From an uncultured Massilia sp. (lineage in GTDB: Bacteria > Pseudomonadota > Gammaproteobacteria > Burkholderiales > Burkholderiaceae), in NCBI GenBank assembly GCA_946886065.1, contig CAMPHU010000002.1, positions 5,008 through 69,007 on the forward strand: DNA of 64,000 bases. The letters run 5' to 3'. Shown here one piece after another: positions 42,862-55,188 of the stretch. The first letter of the stretch is position 1; each line of letters begins with the position of its first letter. Below the pieces are notes generated by a model. That model was not told where the DNA came from and made no database searches. It was given only the letters and a program-made list of their open reading frames with translations. Both the position numbers and the translations under genes were made by a program.

Positions 42862-44742
42862 ATGCGCGAAGACAGGGCAGGAGGATGGACCTATAGTCGC
42901 CTGGACGGCGCGGCCGGCGCCGTGATGTCGTATGGCATCGCCGTGTCCGCACGGCGGGACCAGGCCTATCCCTTGGTCGTCGCCAACGACGCGCTGCTGC
43001 TGGACCCGCCGGATCCCAGGCTCGACTACCTCACGCGGCTGGCCGTCGTCACAGCCGGTGCCGATATCGGCGGCATCAGCCTCATGTTCCAGTCGCAGAT
43101 CTGGCTGCCGTCGCGCTTCGGCATCGAGAACCAGGTATTGCCGCGCGCGGGCTCGTTCTGCAACCGCGCGCTGGACGAGGGCGCGCCATGGTTCGAGGTG
43201 GAGGACGCCTGGGGCGACCCGCGCTTTACCGGCAATCCCCTGGTCACGGCGCCGCCCCATTACCGCCACTACGCAGCCGCTCCATTGAGGAGTCCCGGCC
43301 ACAGCCTGCGCGGCACCCTGTGGGTGATGAGCAGGAAGCCGCGCCGGCTCGACACCGGCCAGGCCGCCAGGCTCACGCTGATGGCGCGCATCGTCACCGA
43401 CATCCTCGAGCTGCGTTATTGCGACCCGGCCACCGGGATGTTCAACCGTTCCGTCTTCCTGCACCACCTGGGCCGCCTGCTGGCGCGGGAATCGGGCTCG
43501 GTGACGGTCGGCTTCATCGACCTGGTGGGTTTCCGCCAGGTGAACGGCATGTTCGGCCGCGCGGCCGGTGACCGCATCCTGCGCATGGTCGGCCAGCGGC
43601 TGGAGGAGTGGGACGGCGAGGGCACGCTACTCGGCCACCTCGGCGGCGACCGCTTCGCCTTCGCCCTGAGTGCGGAGCCGGAGCGGCATGACGAAAGGAT
43701 CGTGAGGCTGTGCGCGCTCATCGACCGGCCTTTCGACCTGGGCGACGGTTATGCCCAGACCTTGCATGCCCGCATCGGCATCCAGCGCCAGACGGCGCCC
43801 TACCGTGGCGACCCGGCCGATGTGCTCGATGCCGCCGACACGGCCGCGGCCACGATTGCGCGCCACATCGACGCCAGCGTGGCGCGCGAGTACGACAGCG
43901 CCCTGGTGGAGCGCACGCGCCTGCGCTACGAGCTGGGCGAAGCGATCCGCGGCGACGGCCGCCACGGGCGGCTCGAAGTCCACTACCAGCCCCAGATCGA
44001 CGTCGCCGCCGGCCGCCTGATCGGCCTGGAAGCGCTGGTGCGCTGGCGCCATCCCGAGTTCGGGCTGGTGGGGCCGGGGATGTTCGTGCCGCAGGCGGAG
44101 ACCTCGGGCCGCATCATCGAGCTCGACCTGCACGTGCTGGAACTGGTGTGCCGCGACCTGGGCGGCTGGCGCGCCAGGGGCGTGAAGCTGGCGCCGGTGT
44201 CGCTCAACTTCTCGCGGGTGTCGCTGATGCATGCCGACGTATTCGCGCGTATCGGCGCGATACTGGAGCGGACCGGCACGCCCGGCAGCCTGCTCGAGCT
44301 GGAGGTGACCGAGAGCGTGCTGCTCGACTCCCTGCAGCCGCTGCATGCGCGCATCGCCGCGCTGCGCGGGCTGGGCGTGCGCATCGCCGTCGACGACTTC
44401 GGCACCGGCTCGTCCAATCTCGACGCGCTCGGGAATTTTCACTTCGACCGGCTCAAGGTGGACCGGCAGTTCGTGCACGGGGTTGCGGGGGACCGCAAGA
44501 AGGCGGGGCTGTTTGCGCTCATCCAGGGCATTGCCGGGGTGTTTCATGCGGAGCTGGTGTGCGAGGGGCTGGAGGACGAGGCGGACCTGGAATGGCTGGT
44601 CGGGCGAGGGGCGCATTGCGTGCAAGGGTGGCTGTTCAGCCGGGCTAGGCCGGCGCGGGAAATCGAAGGGGTGCTGCAGCGGTTCCAGGCGGCGCGGGGA
44701 AGGGAGTTGTCGGTTCCCGAGGTGAGGAAGTTGCTGGGCTAG
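42862..44742 (+). CDS. GAF-like/GGDEF(degenerate)/EAL c-di-GMP phosphodiesterase
   Basis: This 626-residue soluble protein has an N-terminal GAF-like sensor region. Its GGDEF domain has the motif GGDRF (261-265) instead of GGDEF, so cyclase activity is probably lost. The EAL domain has its catalytic set: E390 in EALVRW, LNFSR, LEVTES, DDFGTGSS, LKVDRQF and CEGLED. It should therefore hydrolyse c-di-GMP, with the GGDEF part perhaps binding GTP as a regulator. ATG at 42862 is preferred; an in-frame TTG at 42829 exists. It sits between the amylase and glucokinase-fusion genes but appears to be transcribed on its own. Confidence 0.88.
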   Translation: MREDRAGGWTYSRLDGAAGAVMSYGIAVSARRDQAYPLVVANDALLLDPPDPRLDYLTRLAVVTAGADIGGISLMFQSQIWLPSRFGIENQVLPRAGSFCNRALDEGAPWFEVEDAWGDPRFTGNPLVTAPPHYRHYAAAPLRSPGHSLRGTLWVMSRKPRRLDTGQAARLTLMARIVTDILELRYCDPATGMFNRSVFLHHLGRLLARESGSVTVGFIDLVGFRQVNGMFGRAAGDRILRMVGQRLEEWDGEGTLLGHLGGDRFAFALSAEPERHDERIVRLCALIDRPFDLGDGYAQTLHARIGIQRQTAPYRGDPADVLDAADTAAATIARHIDASVAREYDSALVERTRLRYELGEAIRGDGRHGRLEVHYQPQIDVAAGRLIGLEALVRWRHPEFGLVGPGMFVPQAETSGRIIELDLHVLELVCRDLGGWRARGVKLAPVSLNFSRVSLMHADVFARIGAILERTGTPGSLLELEVTESVLLDSLQPLHARIAALRGLGVRIAVDDFGTGSSNLDALGNFHFDRLKVDRQFVHGVAGDRKKAGLFALIQGIAGVFHAELVCEGLEDEADLEWLVGRGAHCVQGWLFSRARPAREIEGVLQRFQAARGRELSVPEVRKLLG

Positions 44743-44760
44743 TGGTGTGCACGCAAACCT

Positions 44761-44787
44761 GGTTCCCGGCCTTCGCGGGGATGACGG
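44761..44787 (-). repeat. dispersed palindromic repeat, copy 1
   Basis: On the minus strand this reads as a CCGTCATCCC-CGCGAAGGC type repeat with internal dyad symmetry. It forms an inverted pair with the copy at 44834, with near-identical sequence. Confidence 0.7.
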
Positions 44788-44833
44788 AGGAAGGGTAGCG
44801 GACTACGATCAGGATTGTGGCCAGCTCACTCAT

Positions 44834-44859
44834 CCGTCATCCCCGCGAAGGCGGGGACC
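44834..44859 (+). repeat. dispersed palindromic repeat, copy 2
   Basis: CCGTCATCCCCGCGAAGGCG followed by GGGACC repeats copy 1 in inverted orientation 46 bases away. The two could fold into one long hairpin between the EAL and glucokinase-fusion genes. Such GTCATCCCCGCGAAGGC-type elements are common intergenic repeats in proteobacteria. Confidence 0.7.
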
Positions 44860-44939
44860 CATGTTTCTTTGAGCAGCCACGCCATAACCTAGCAACCCCA
44901 CCGGTTTTTCTCCCTGGAGATCAATGGTATCCTACCGCG

Positions 44940-46796
44940 ATGACCGTCGATCCTTCCACCGAACTGAAACCCACCCGCGCGGCATTCGCCGACGGCCCGC
45001 GCCTGCTGGCCGACATCGGCGCGACTCACGCGCGCTTTGGCCTCGAAACCGCGCCCGGCGTGCTGAGCAAGGTCGCCGTGCTGCGCTGCGACGACTATTC
45101 CGGCATCGTGCCGCTGCTGGAGGCCTACCTGGCGCAGATCCAGGGCACGCGCATCCTGCACGCCGCCTTCGCGCTGGCCAACCCGATCAGCGGCGACACC
45201 ATCCGCATGACCAACCGCGACTGGCAGTTCTCGACCGACGAGGTGCGCCGCACCCTCGGCCTGTCGACCCTGCTGATCGTGAACGACTTCACCGCGCTGG
45301 CGATGGCACTGCCGGGCTTCCAGCCCAAGGACCTGCTGCAGATCGGCGGCGGCGCGCCGCAGAGCCATGCGGTGGCCGGCCTGCTCGGCCCCGGCACCGG
45401 CCTGGGCGTGTCGGGCGTGATCCCGACCATGGACGGCTTCGTCACCCTCGGCTCGGAGGGCGGCCACGTCAACTTCGCCCCGGCCGACGAGCGCGAGTTC
45501 GCCATCCTGCAGTACGCCTGGCGCGAGTGGCAGCACGTCTCGAACGAGCGCCTGATCTCCGGCCCCGGCATGGAAATCATCTACCGCGCGCTGGCCCAGC
45601 GCAACGGCGTCAACGCGCCGCCGCGCGACGCGGCCGCCATCGTGGCCGGCGCGCTGGAAGCGGAGGATCCGCTGTGCCTGGAAGTGCTGGAGTGCTTCTG
45701 CGGCATGCTCGGCGGCGCGGCCGCCAACCTGGCCGTGACCCTGGGCGCATTCGGCGGCATCTTCATCGGCGGCGGCATCGTGCCGCGCATCGCCGAGTGG
45801 TTCGCCGCCTCGCCCTTCCGCGCGCGTTTCGAGGCCAAGGGCCGCTTCACCGACTACCTGGCGCAGATCCCGACCTACGTGATCATGACGCCGAATCCGG
45901 CCCTGTACGGCGTGTCGGCGATCCTGTCCGAACACCTGCGCGGCCGTAGCGGCGCCAACACCCTGATGGACCGCGTGCAGCAGTTGCGCCACGAGCTCTC
46001 GCCGGCCGAGCAGCGCGTCGCGGCGCTCGTCATCGAGCATCCGCGCAAGGTCTTGTCCGAGCCGATCGCCGAGATCGCGCGCCTGGCGGACGTGAGCCAG
46101 CCGACCGTGATCCGCTTCTGCCGCTCGCTCGGCTTCCAGGGCCTGGCCGAGTTCAAGCTCAAGTTCGCAGGCAGCCTGACCGGCACCATCCCGGTGCGCC
46201 ACAGCCAGGTGCGCATGAGCGACAGCACCCACGACCTGTCGGCCAAGGTGATCGACAACACCGTGTCGGCGATCCTGAAATTCCGCGACCAGCTCGACGT
46301 GCACGCGATCGACCGCGCCATCGAGATCCTGCGCCGCGCGCGCCGGGTGGAGTTCTACGCGATGGGCAATTCGCGCGCGGTGGCGCTGGACGCCCAGCAC
46401 AAGTTCTTCCGCTTCCGCATCCCGGCCGCGCTGTACGGCGACTCGCACCTGCTGAACCTGGCAGCCGGCCTGCTGGGACCGGGCGACGTGGCGATCGCGA
46501 TCTCCACCGCCGGCCAGCTGCCCGAGCTGCTGGAAGCGGTCGACACCGCGCGCGCCGCCGGCGCCGAGGTCATTGCCATCACCAGCAGCAAGTCGGCGCT
46601 GGCCAAGAAAGCCAACGTTTGCCTGGCGGTCGACCACACCGAGGACAGCACGACCTTCCTGTCGATGATCTCGCGCATCCTGCAGCTGCTCCTGGTCGAC
46701 ATCATGTCGGTCGGGATCTCGCTCGGCGCGCAGGGGGAGGGCAGCCAGGCCGACATCGAAGAGCGCAGGCTCCTGATCTCGCACCTGGATATCTGA
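44940..46796 (+). CDS. glk: bifunctional glucokinase / RpiR-HexR-type regulator, copy 1
   Basis: This 618-residue fusion has glucokinase at about 20-335 (LLADIGATHARF; NDFTALAMA with the catalytic Asp; GPGTGLGVSG). An RpiR-type helix-turn-helix (EIARLADVSQPTVIRFCRSL) lies at about 340-415, and a SIS sugar-phosphate-binding domain (RRVEFYAMGNSRAVAL) lies at about 460-600. It would phosphorylate glucose and regulate transcription in response to a sugar phosphate such as KDPG, as HexR does; this follows from family knowledge. ATG at 44940 is chosen by alignment with copy 2. ATG at 44924, after GGAGA, is out of frame. The fusion type is known in Burkholderiales. It may act on the TGTAGT palindromes of this locus. 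Confidence 0.92.
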   Translation: MTVDPSTELKPTRAAFADGPRLLADIGATHARFGLETAPGVLSKVAVLRCDDYSGIVPLLEAYLAQIQGTRILHAAFALANPISGDTIRMTNRDWQFSTDEVRRTLGLSTLLIVNDFTALAMALPGFQPKDLLQIGGGAPQSHAVAGLLGPGTGLGVSGVIPTMDGFVTLGSEGGHVNFAPADEREFAILQYAWREWQHVSNERLISGPGMEIIYRALAQRNGVNAPPRDAAAIVAGALEAEDPLCLEVLECFCGMLGGAAANLAVTLGAFGGIFIGGGIVPRIAEWFAASPFRARFEAKGRFTDYLAQIPTYVIMTPNPALYGVSAILSEHLRGRSGANTLMDRVQQLRHELSPAEQRVAALVIEHPRKVLSEPIAEIARLADVSQPTVIRFCRSLGFQGLAEFKLKFAGSLTGTIPVRHSQVRMSDSTHDLSAKVIDNTVSAILKFRDQLDVHAIDRAIEILRRARRVEFYAMGNSRAVALDAQHKFFRFRIPAALYGDSHLLNLAAGLLGPGDVAIAISTAGQLPELLEAVDTARAAGAEVIAITSSKSALAKKANVCLAVDHTEDSTTFLSMISRILQLLLVDIMSVGISLGAQGEGSQADIEERRLLISHLDI

Positions 46797-46904
46797 GGGG
46801 ACGATCCGCCACCTGCCGCTCCGCATGTGCGCCGGCGGCAGGGACAAGGGCGTGGCGGGCTGCGCCAGGACTACGCTGCCCGCCGGGTGCGTCGAGCAGG
46901 AACT

Positions 46905-47876
46905 TCAGCGTAAATAGGGCGCGACGTTGGCGGCAACGCGCTCGATCTCTTCCCTCGTCAGCGGCAAGGCCGTGAACGCAGCCCAGGCCTCGCGCGGATG
47001 CATGTTCGTCGGCGTGACCGCATCCGACCCGAACAGCACCTTGTCGACGCCCACCATCCGTATCCGCTGCACCATCTCGCGCGCATGCTCCGGCGTGATG
47101 TCCGGCGTGGCGATCGAGGCCACGTCGAAGTACAACTGGCGCGTGTTCGGATCGCGCCGCGCCGCCGCCTCGGCGAAGACGCGCATGACCTCGTTGGCCG
47201 GCGGGTCGTCGTAGCCCGGACCGGCGCCGGCGAAGTGCGCCACCTGCACCGGAATGTCGGCCGCCAGCGGCATCAGCTGCTCGAGGAAGGCGCGCGCCTG
47301 GGCTTCGCCATACGGGCGCTTGAGCGAGATCGAGGCGCGCAGGTGGAGCGCGATCGCCATGCGGTGGCGGTTGGCGGCGCGGAAGACTTCCTTCAGCCTG
47401 GCGATGTGCTCCGGCTTGTCCAGCTGCACATCCGAATTCCCGAAGTGCATCTTGATCCCGTGCCGCAGCTGCTTGTGCGCGGCACAGCGCTCCAGCTCGG
47501 CCAGCGCGTAGTCCTTGAGCGGATTGAAGCCGCAGAAAGCGCGCAGGCGCTCCGGATACCTGGCCGCCTGGGCGCCGGTCCAGTCGTTCTCCGCCTTCAC
47601 CTTGCCGTATTCGTCCTCGATCACGCGCGACGGGCGCCCATACATGTAGGCCACCGACATGATCGCCGCGCGCCGGATGCCGGCCTTGTCCAGGTAGCCG
47701 ACCAGGTCCTCGGCCGGGAGTGGCTGCGGCCCGGTGGGACCGGGCTTGAGCAGCTCGATGATGCCCGGGCTGAACAGGTGCTGGTGATGGTCGGCGGCCG
47801 GCTGGGCGGCGGCGGCCAGGGGCAGGGCGAAGACGAACGACAGACCCGCTGCAAGGCGGCGCAACAGCAAAGGCAT
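46905..47876 (-). CDS. secreted amidohydrolase-family (TIM-barrel) hydrolase
   Basis: This 323-residue protein has a signal peptide (GLSFVFALPLAAAAQPAA). The amidohydrolase-2-type metal site starts with DHHQHLF (HxH), later His residues lie in GIKMHFGNS, IALHLR and VAHFAG, and LFGSDAV supplies the distal Asp. Export is unusual for this family, which includes lactonases and decarboxylases. The substrate is unknown. It is a single gene, convergent with the glucokinase fusion. Confidence 0.83.
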   Translation of the reverse strand: MPLLLRRLAAGLSFVFALPLAAAAQPAADHHQHLFSPGIIELLKPGPTGPQPLPAEDLVGYLDKAGIRRAAIMSVAYMYGRPSRVIEDEYGKVKAENDWTGAQAARYPERLRAFCGFNPLKDYALAELERCAAHKQLRHGIKMHFGNSDVQLDKPEHIARLKEVFRAANRHRMAIALHLRASISLKRPYGEAQARAFLEQLMPLAADIPVQVAHFAGAGPGYDDPPANEVMRVFAEAAARRDPNTRQLYFDVASIATPDITPEHAREMVQRIRMVGVDKVLFGSDAVTPTNMHPREAWAAFTALPLTREEIERVAANVAPYLR

Positions 47877-48048
47877 GGCAAGTCCCGGGCAAGGAAGATG
47901 ACCCAGCCTAGCGCCGGATGGCCGGACTGTCCATTACAAACGGATACATACGGTGCCCGGCGGCAGCGCGGCGCAGCAGCTGTGCGTCACCGGCCCGGGG
48001 CTTCTGTTATGGTTTTGGCATCCAGACATCGATTGCGAAGGAGCCGGC

Positions 48049-48360
48049 ATGGAACGATACCTGATCGTTTACCGAGGGTCGACCGTCGACGAGGCGGAAG
48101 GCCTGCAACACGATCCCGCACGCTGGGATGCGTGGTTCAGCGCGCTCGGCTCCGCCCTGGTAGAGCGCGGCGGCCTGGCGCACAGCAGCGTCGAGGTGCC
48201 GAGCCGCTTGCGCGGTCCCAAGCTCAACAGCGCTTCGCTCTCGGGCTATTCGGTGATCGCGGCGGCGGATTTCAACGAAGCCGTGCGGCTGGCGGAGGAG
48301 TGCCCGATCTTCGACGAGAAGGGGTCGGTCGAGATCGCGCGGCTGACGAGCCAGCAGTAA
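48049..48360 (+). CDS. YCII-related domain protein
   Basis: This 103-residue ferredoxin-like alpha/beta protein (MERYLIVYRG, then GYSVIAAADFNEAVRLAEECP) resembles the YCII/DGPF family often linked to small-molecule metabolism or sigma-factor clusters. AAGGAG lies before the ATG. An in-frame GTG at 47953 is unlikely. It ends just before a convergent response-regulator gene. The function is unknown. Confidence 0.82.
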   Translation: MERYLIVYRGSTVDEAEGLQHDPARWDAWFSALGSALVERGGLAHSSVEVPSRLRGPKLNSASLSGYSVIAAADFNEAVRLAEECPIFDEKGSVEIARLTSQQ

Positions 48361-48361
48361 C

Positions 48362-48763
48362 TCAGATGAAGGGCGTGAGGGTGATGCGCAGCAGCTGGGA
48401 ATATTCGCTCACCCCCATCGCCTTGGCCATGTAGTTGGCCGCCCCCAGCAGGGAGGCGCGCATGCGGTCGGCCTCGACCGGCACCTCGGTCATCACCACG
48501 GCCGGGACATCCTGCAGGTGCGGGACCGAGCGGATGAATTTCAACACTTCGAAGCCGTCGATCTTGGGCATGCGCACATCGAGCAGGATCAGGCCGAAGT
48601 CGCGCGCACCCGGCTCGCTTGCCGTGGCGCCCAGCAGCGCGATGGCCTGTTCCGCATCCGGGACGTGGACGACGGGGTTCGTGATCCCGCATTGACCGAG
48701 AGCCAGGATCGTGAGGTCGGCATCGAGCTGGCTATCCTCGATCAATAGAATCGTATCGCACAT
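48362..48763 (-). CDS. single-domain response regulator
   Basis: This 133-residue receiver has only a CheY-like domain: acidic pocket LLIEDSQLDAD, phosphorylatable D62 in LLDVRMP, the Thr-containing VVMTE and the Lys in AANYMAKAMG. There is no output domain, so it works by binding a partner. No histidine kinase is nearby. ATG at 48763 is chosen because the receiver begins there; a longer in-frame start at 48802 adds unrelated sequence. Its 3' end nearly touches the YCII gene. Confidence 0.88.
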   Translation of the reverse strand: MCDTILLIEDSQLDADLTILALGQCGITNPVVHVPDAEQAIALLGATASEPGARDFGLILLDVRMPKIDGFEVLKFIRSVPHLQDVPAVVMTEVPVEADRMRASLLGAANYMAKAMGVSEYSQLLRITLTPFI

Positions 48764-48862
48764 CCGGAAGATTGTATTCCGCACAACAGGAGCGGCGCGC
48801 ACGATTGGGGCTGGCTTGATCCCCCGTATCGCGCGCGCAGCTTCCCGTTCGCATCTTCCCGC

Positions 48863-51586
<2,724 letters not shown>

Positions 51587-51701
51587 GGTGGGTGGACGGG
51601 GCGCCCAGTCCACGCCTGCAAGCGGCCGGGGATGCTGCCGTCAAAAAAATGATAGGGAGGCTGCCCGAAGGCGTGGACGGCCGGGCCGTCCACCGAACGG
51701 A

Positions 51702-53300
51702 TTACGCCGCGGTCGCGCGGTAGTGGTCGACCATCTTGTAGCGCGTCGCATACCAGCCGAACACCGCCGCCGCCAGCAGCGCGAAGCCGGCGAAGAAGTA
51801 CATCTGGAAGGCGATCACGCCCACGCCCGAGTTCTCGATGTGGGCGATCACGGCCTCGTTCTTGACGCCCGCGTTCACGATCAGGACCCACAGGTTGCCG
51901 ACGGTGACGGCCAGGTACCACAGCGCCATGATCACGCCTTTCATCGCAGCCGGGGCCTGGCTGTACGCGAACTCCAGGCCGGTGGCCGAGACCAGCACCT
52001 CGCCCAGGGTCAGCAGCGCGTAAGGCAGGATCTGCCAGGCGATCGAGACCGGGTCGCCGGCATCGAGCTGCACCTGCAGGTTGCCGACCACCACCCAGGC
52101 CGCCGCCGACAGGGCGATGCCGGTTGTCATGCGGCGCAGCGGAGTCGGTTCCAGGCCAATGGCGCGCAGCAGCGGGAACAGGGCGAAGTTGTTGAAGGGG
52201 ATAAGGATCATCACCAGCAGCGGGTTCAGGGCCTGCATCTGGGCCGGGATGATGGTGAAGGTCGAACCGAACAGGCTCACCTCGTTGCTCATGGCGTTGG
52301 CCTGCACGATCCAGGTCGAGGCCTTCTGGTCGAACAGCGACCAGAACGGGGTGACCAGGCCGAACACGATCAGGATGCGCAGCACGGCGCGCACGCCGTC
52401 CACCGCTTCATCCGGATGCTGGGCGCGGGCGCGGTCCAGCTGCATCGAAGCGCCGATGCCGACAAAAGCAAGCAGGAACACCAGCGCCGTGCAGGCGGCG
52501 ATCACGAAGCCCCACTTGGGCGTCATCGCGAGCGAGACCACGGCGGCGATGGCGCCGATGCCGGCCACGATCAGACCGGGACGGCCTTGGCCGGGCGCCT
52601 GCGCCAGCAGGGCAGTGCGCACCACGCGCAGGAAGGAATGCGGGTTGCTCGGCGCCGGCGGCACGTGCACGTACTTGCGCTTGCCGCTCCACAGGACCAT
52701 GGTGGCGATGAACATCAGGATGCCCGGAATGCCGAAGGCCACCGAGGGGCCGTAGTCGCGCAGGAAGATCGGCATCAGCAGCGAGGCGAAGAAGGAGCCG
52801 AAGTTGATGATCCAGTAGAAGGCGTCGAACACCACCTTGGCCTTGTCCTTGTTGGTCTTGTCGAACTGGTCGCCGACAAAGGAAGCCACCAGCGGCTTGA
52901 TGCCGCCCGAGCCGAAGGCGATCAGGAACAGGCCGAAGTAGAAGCCGTTGACGCTGTCCTCGAACAGGGCCAGGCAGGCGTGGCCGGCGCAGTAGATCAG
53001 GCTGAACCAGAAAATGGTGTTGTACTTGCCGTAGTAGCGGTCGGCCAGCCAGCCGCCCAGCAGCGGGAAGAAGTACACGCCCATCATGAAGGTGTGGAAG
53101 ACGTGCTTGGCTTCGCCGGTGCGTTCGGACTCGGCCACGAACAGCAGCAGGGTCGAGATCAGGAAGGGCGTCAGGATGTTGCGCATCCCGTAGAAGCTGA
53201 AGCGCTCGCAGCCCTCGTTGGCGATGATGTAGGGGATCTGCCGCGGCATGCGTCCTGCGCTGCCGGTGGAGACGGTAGTGGTGGTGGCTGGTGAAGTCAT
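51702..53300 (-). CDS. POT-family proton-dependent oligopeptide transporter
   Basis: This 532-residue inner-membrane MFS protein has about 12-14 helices and the POT hallmark NEGCERFSFYGMR (ExxERF). GIKPLVASFVGDQF follows, and later FWSLFDQKASTW. It imports di- or tripeptides with protons. Its place between pullulanase and alpha-glucosidase is unexplained. The 261-base gap shared with the alpha-glucosidase gene holds a weak HexR-like palindrome. Confidence 0.93.
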   Translation of the reverse strand: MTSPATTTTVSTGSAGRMPRQIPYIIANEGCERFSFYGMRNILTPFLISTLLLFVAESERTGEAKHVFHTFMMGVYFFPLLGGWLADRYYGKYNTIFWFSLIYCAGHACLALFEDSVNGFYFGLFLIAFGSGGIKPLVASFVGDQFDKTNKDKAKVVFDAFYWIINFGSFFASLLMPIFLRDYGPSVAFGIPGILMFIATMVLWSGKRKYVHVPPAPSNPHSFLRVVRTALLAQAPGQGRPGLIVAGIGAIAAVVSLAMTPKWGFVIAACTALVFLLAFVGIGASMQLDRARAQHPDEAVDGVRAVLRILIVFGLVTPFWSLFDQKASTWIVQANAMSNEVSLFGSTFTIIPAQMQALNPLLVMILIPFNNFALFPLLRAIGLEPTPLRRMTTGIALSAAAWVVVGNLQVQLDAGDPVSIAWQILPYALLTLGEVLVSATGLEFAYSQAPAAMKGVIMALWYLAVTVGNLWVLIVNAGVKNEAVIAHIENSGVGVIAFQMYFFAGFALLAAAVFGWYATRYKMVDHYRATAA

Positions 53301-53405
53301 GGGCTTCGTTTTCCCGATTATGCGAAACAGACGCGATCCTATGCCGAGGCTGAGCTACTTTGCAATAAAAATATCTCACCGACATGTTGGCAGGTGGAGA
53401 TGTTA

Positions 53406-53420
53406 CGTAGTTTAGTTACG
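53406..53420. promoter_or_regulatory. weak HexR/RpiR-like palindrome upstream of alpha-glucosidase
   Basis: CGTAGTTTAGTTACG is an imperfect palindrome sharing GTAGT-N3-NYTAC with the better sites but with changed outer bases. It is symmetric as ACGTA...TACGT. It lies about 145 bases upstream of the alpha-glucosidase gene and about 105 upstream of the POT gene. Confidence 0.3.
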
Positions 53421-53505
53421 TGACATATGTTGCGTCGACGCAAATAAAATTTACAAGTAGTTGAATTTAAAGAAATTAATGTGATTAAGCGCTCAGCTGC
53501 TTGAA

Positions 53506-53534
53506 TTGTAAAGTTTTCTTTCCTCCTGTATATT
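53506..53534 (+). promoter_or_regulatory. probable promoter of the alpha-glucosidase gene
   Basis: TTGTAA (53506-53511), a 17-base spacer and TATATT (53529-53534) form a sigma-70-like promoter. It predicts a start near 53541 and a short leader of about 22 bases before the ATG at 53563. Confidence 0.55.
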
Positions 53535-53562
53535 GGCTAGAAATTCAACCCGGACCTCAGCC

Positions 53563-55188
53563 ATGACCCAGACTAATCCGAACTGGTGGCGCGAAGCCAT
53601 CATCTACCAGGTTTATCCGCGCAGCTACCTCGATACCAACGGCGACGGCGTGGGCGACCTGGCCGGCATTACCGAAAAACTCGATTACATCGCCAGCCTG
53701 GGCGTGGACATCGTCTGGCTGTCTCCTTTCTTCAAGTCGCCGATGAAGGACTTCGGCTACGACATCGCCGACTACTGCGACGTCGACCCGCTGTTCGGCA
53801 ACCTGGCGGACTTCGACCGCCTGATCGCCAAGGCGCACAGCCTGGGCCTCAAGATCATGATCGACCAGGTGATGTCGCACACCGCCGACACCCATCCGTG
53901 GTTCGTCGAGAGCCGTTCCAGCCGGGACAACCCGAAGTCGGACTGGTATGTCTGGGCCGATCCGCTGCCGGACGGCAATCCCCCGAACAACTGGCTGTCC
54001 GTGTTCGGCGGCTCGGCATGGCAGTGGGATACCCGCCGCAAGCAGTACTACATGCACAACTTCCTGGTGAGCCAGCCGCAGCTGAACTTCCACAACCCGG
54101 AGGTGCAGCAGGCCCACCTGGACGCCCAGCGCTTCTGGCTCGAACGCGGCGTGGACGGCGTGCGCATGGACGCCTGCGTGTTCCACTTCCACGATCGCCA
54201 GCTGCGCAGCAACCCGCCGGCCCTGGTGCGCGACACCTCGACCGTCACCGACGTGAACCCCTACGGCATGCAGGCGCACCTCTACGACAAGACCCAGCCG
54301 GAGAACATCGCCTTCCTGCAGAAGGTGCGCGCCCAGCTGAACGAGTTCGGCGCGGTCTCGATCGGCGAAGTCAGCTCGGACGACGCGCTGGAGCAGATGG
54401 CCGAGTACACCGAAGGCGGCGACAAGCTGCACATGGCCTACAGCTTCAACCTGCTCACGCCGGTATTCACGGCCGCGCACATCCGCAAGCAGGTCGAGGA
54501 CTTCAACGAGCGCGTGAAGGACGGCTGGGCCTCCTGGTCGGTCGGCAACCACGACGCCATCCGCGTCATGACCCGCTGGGGCGGTGCCAACCCCACGCCT
54601 GCGCTGGGCAAGCTGGTGCTGGCGATGCAGCTCTCGCTCAAGGGCACGCCTTGCCTGTACCAGGGCGACGAACTGGCCTTGGTCGAGGCGGACGTGCCTT
54701 ACGAACTGCTGCAGGACCCCTACGGCATCACCTTCTGGCCGGAGTTCAAGGGCCGCGACGGCTGCCGCACCCCGATGCCCTGGACCGGCGAAGCGCCGCA
54801 CGCCGGCTTCACCACCGGCAAGCCCTGGCTGCCCGTGGCTGAGCCGCATATCGCCGCCAACGTCGCGCAGCAGGACAAGGATCCGGAATCGATGCTGAAT
54901 TTCCAGCGCCGCTTCATCGGCTGGCGCCGCAGCATGCCGCAGCTGACCCGCGGCGAGATCGACTTCTTCGGCGCGCCGGAACCGGTGCTGGCCCTGCGCC
55001 GCCACGTGGAAGGCATGGACAGCGTGCTGGCCGCCTTCAATCTCTCGGACCGCGAAGTGAGCTTCGACTGGCCGGAAACCGCCGGCGCGTCGGTCCTGGA
55101 CACGCACGGCCTGCCGGGTGATGCGAAAGCCGGCAAGGTGACCCTGCCGCCTTACGGCGCCTGGTTCGGCAGCGTGGCGAGCCGCTGA
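53563..55188 (+). CDS. cytoplasmic GH13 alpha-glucosidase
   Basis: This 541-residue protein has no signal peptide. The GH13 barrel begins AIIYQVYPRSYLDTNGDGVG, typical of oligo-1,6- and alpha-glucosidases. The catalytic residues are D203 in VRMDACVF, E269 in SIGEVSS and D331 in GNHDAIR. It would release glucose from imported maltose and maltodextrins. ATG at 53563 is chosen; the in-frame TTG at 53533 overlaps the predicted -10 box. The stop overlaps the start of the second glucokinase fusion (TGATG), so the kinase acting on its product is translationally coupled. Confidence 0.93.
   Translation: MTQTNPNWWREAIIYQVYPRSYLDTNGDGVGDLAGITEKLDYIASLGVDIVWLSPFFKSPMKDFGYDIADYCDVDPLFGNLADFDRLIAKAHSLGLKIMIDQVMSHTADTHPWFVESRSSRDNPKSDWYVWADPLPDGNPPNNWLSVFGGSAWQWDTRRKQYYMHNFLVSQPQLNFHNPEVQQAHLDAQRFWLERGVDGVRMDACVFHFHDRQLRSNPPALVRDTSTVTDVNPYGMQAHLYDKTQPENIAFLQKVRAQLNEFGAVSIGEVSSDDALEQMAEYTEGGDKLHMAYSFNLLTPVFTAAHIRKQVEDFNERVKDGWASWSVGNHDAIRVMTRWGGANPTPALGKLVLAMQLSLKGTPCLYQGDELALVEADVPYELLQDPYGITFWPEFKGRDGCRTPMPWTGEAPHAGFTTGKPWLPVAEPHIAANVAQQDKDPESMLNFQRRFIGWRRSMPQLTRGEIDFFGAPEPVLALRRHVEGMDSVLAAFNLSDREVSFDWPETAGASVLDTHGLPGDAKAGKVTLPPYGAWFGSVASR

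Noticed and set aside
44734..44939. Possible small gene before the first glucokinase fusion
   Set aside because: The ATG at 44924 after GGAGA opens a frame that overlaps the kinase out of frame and has shadow composition; the gap is filled by inverted repeats.
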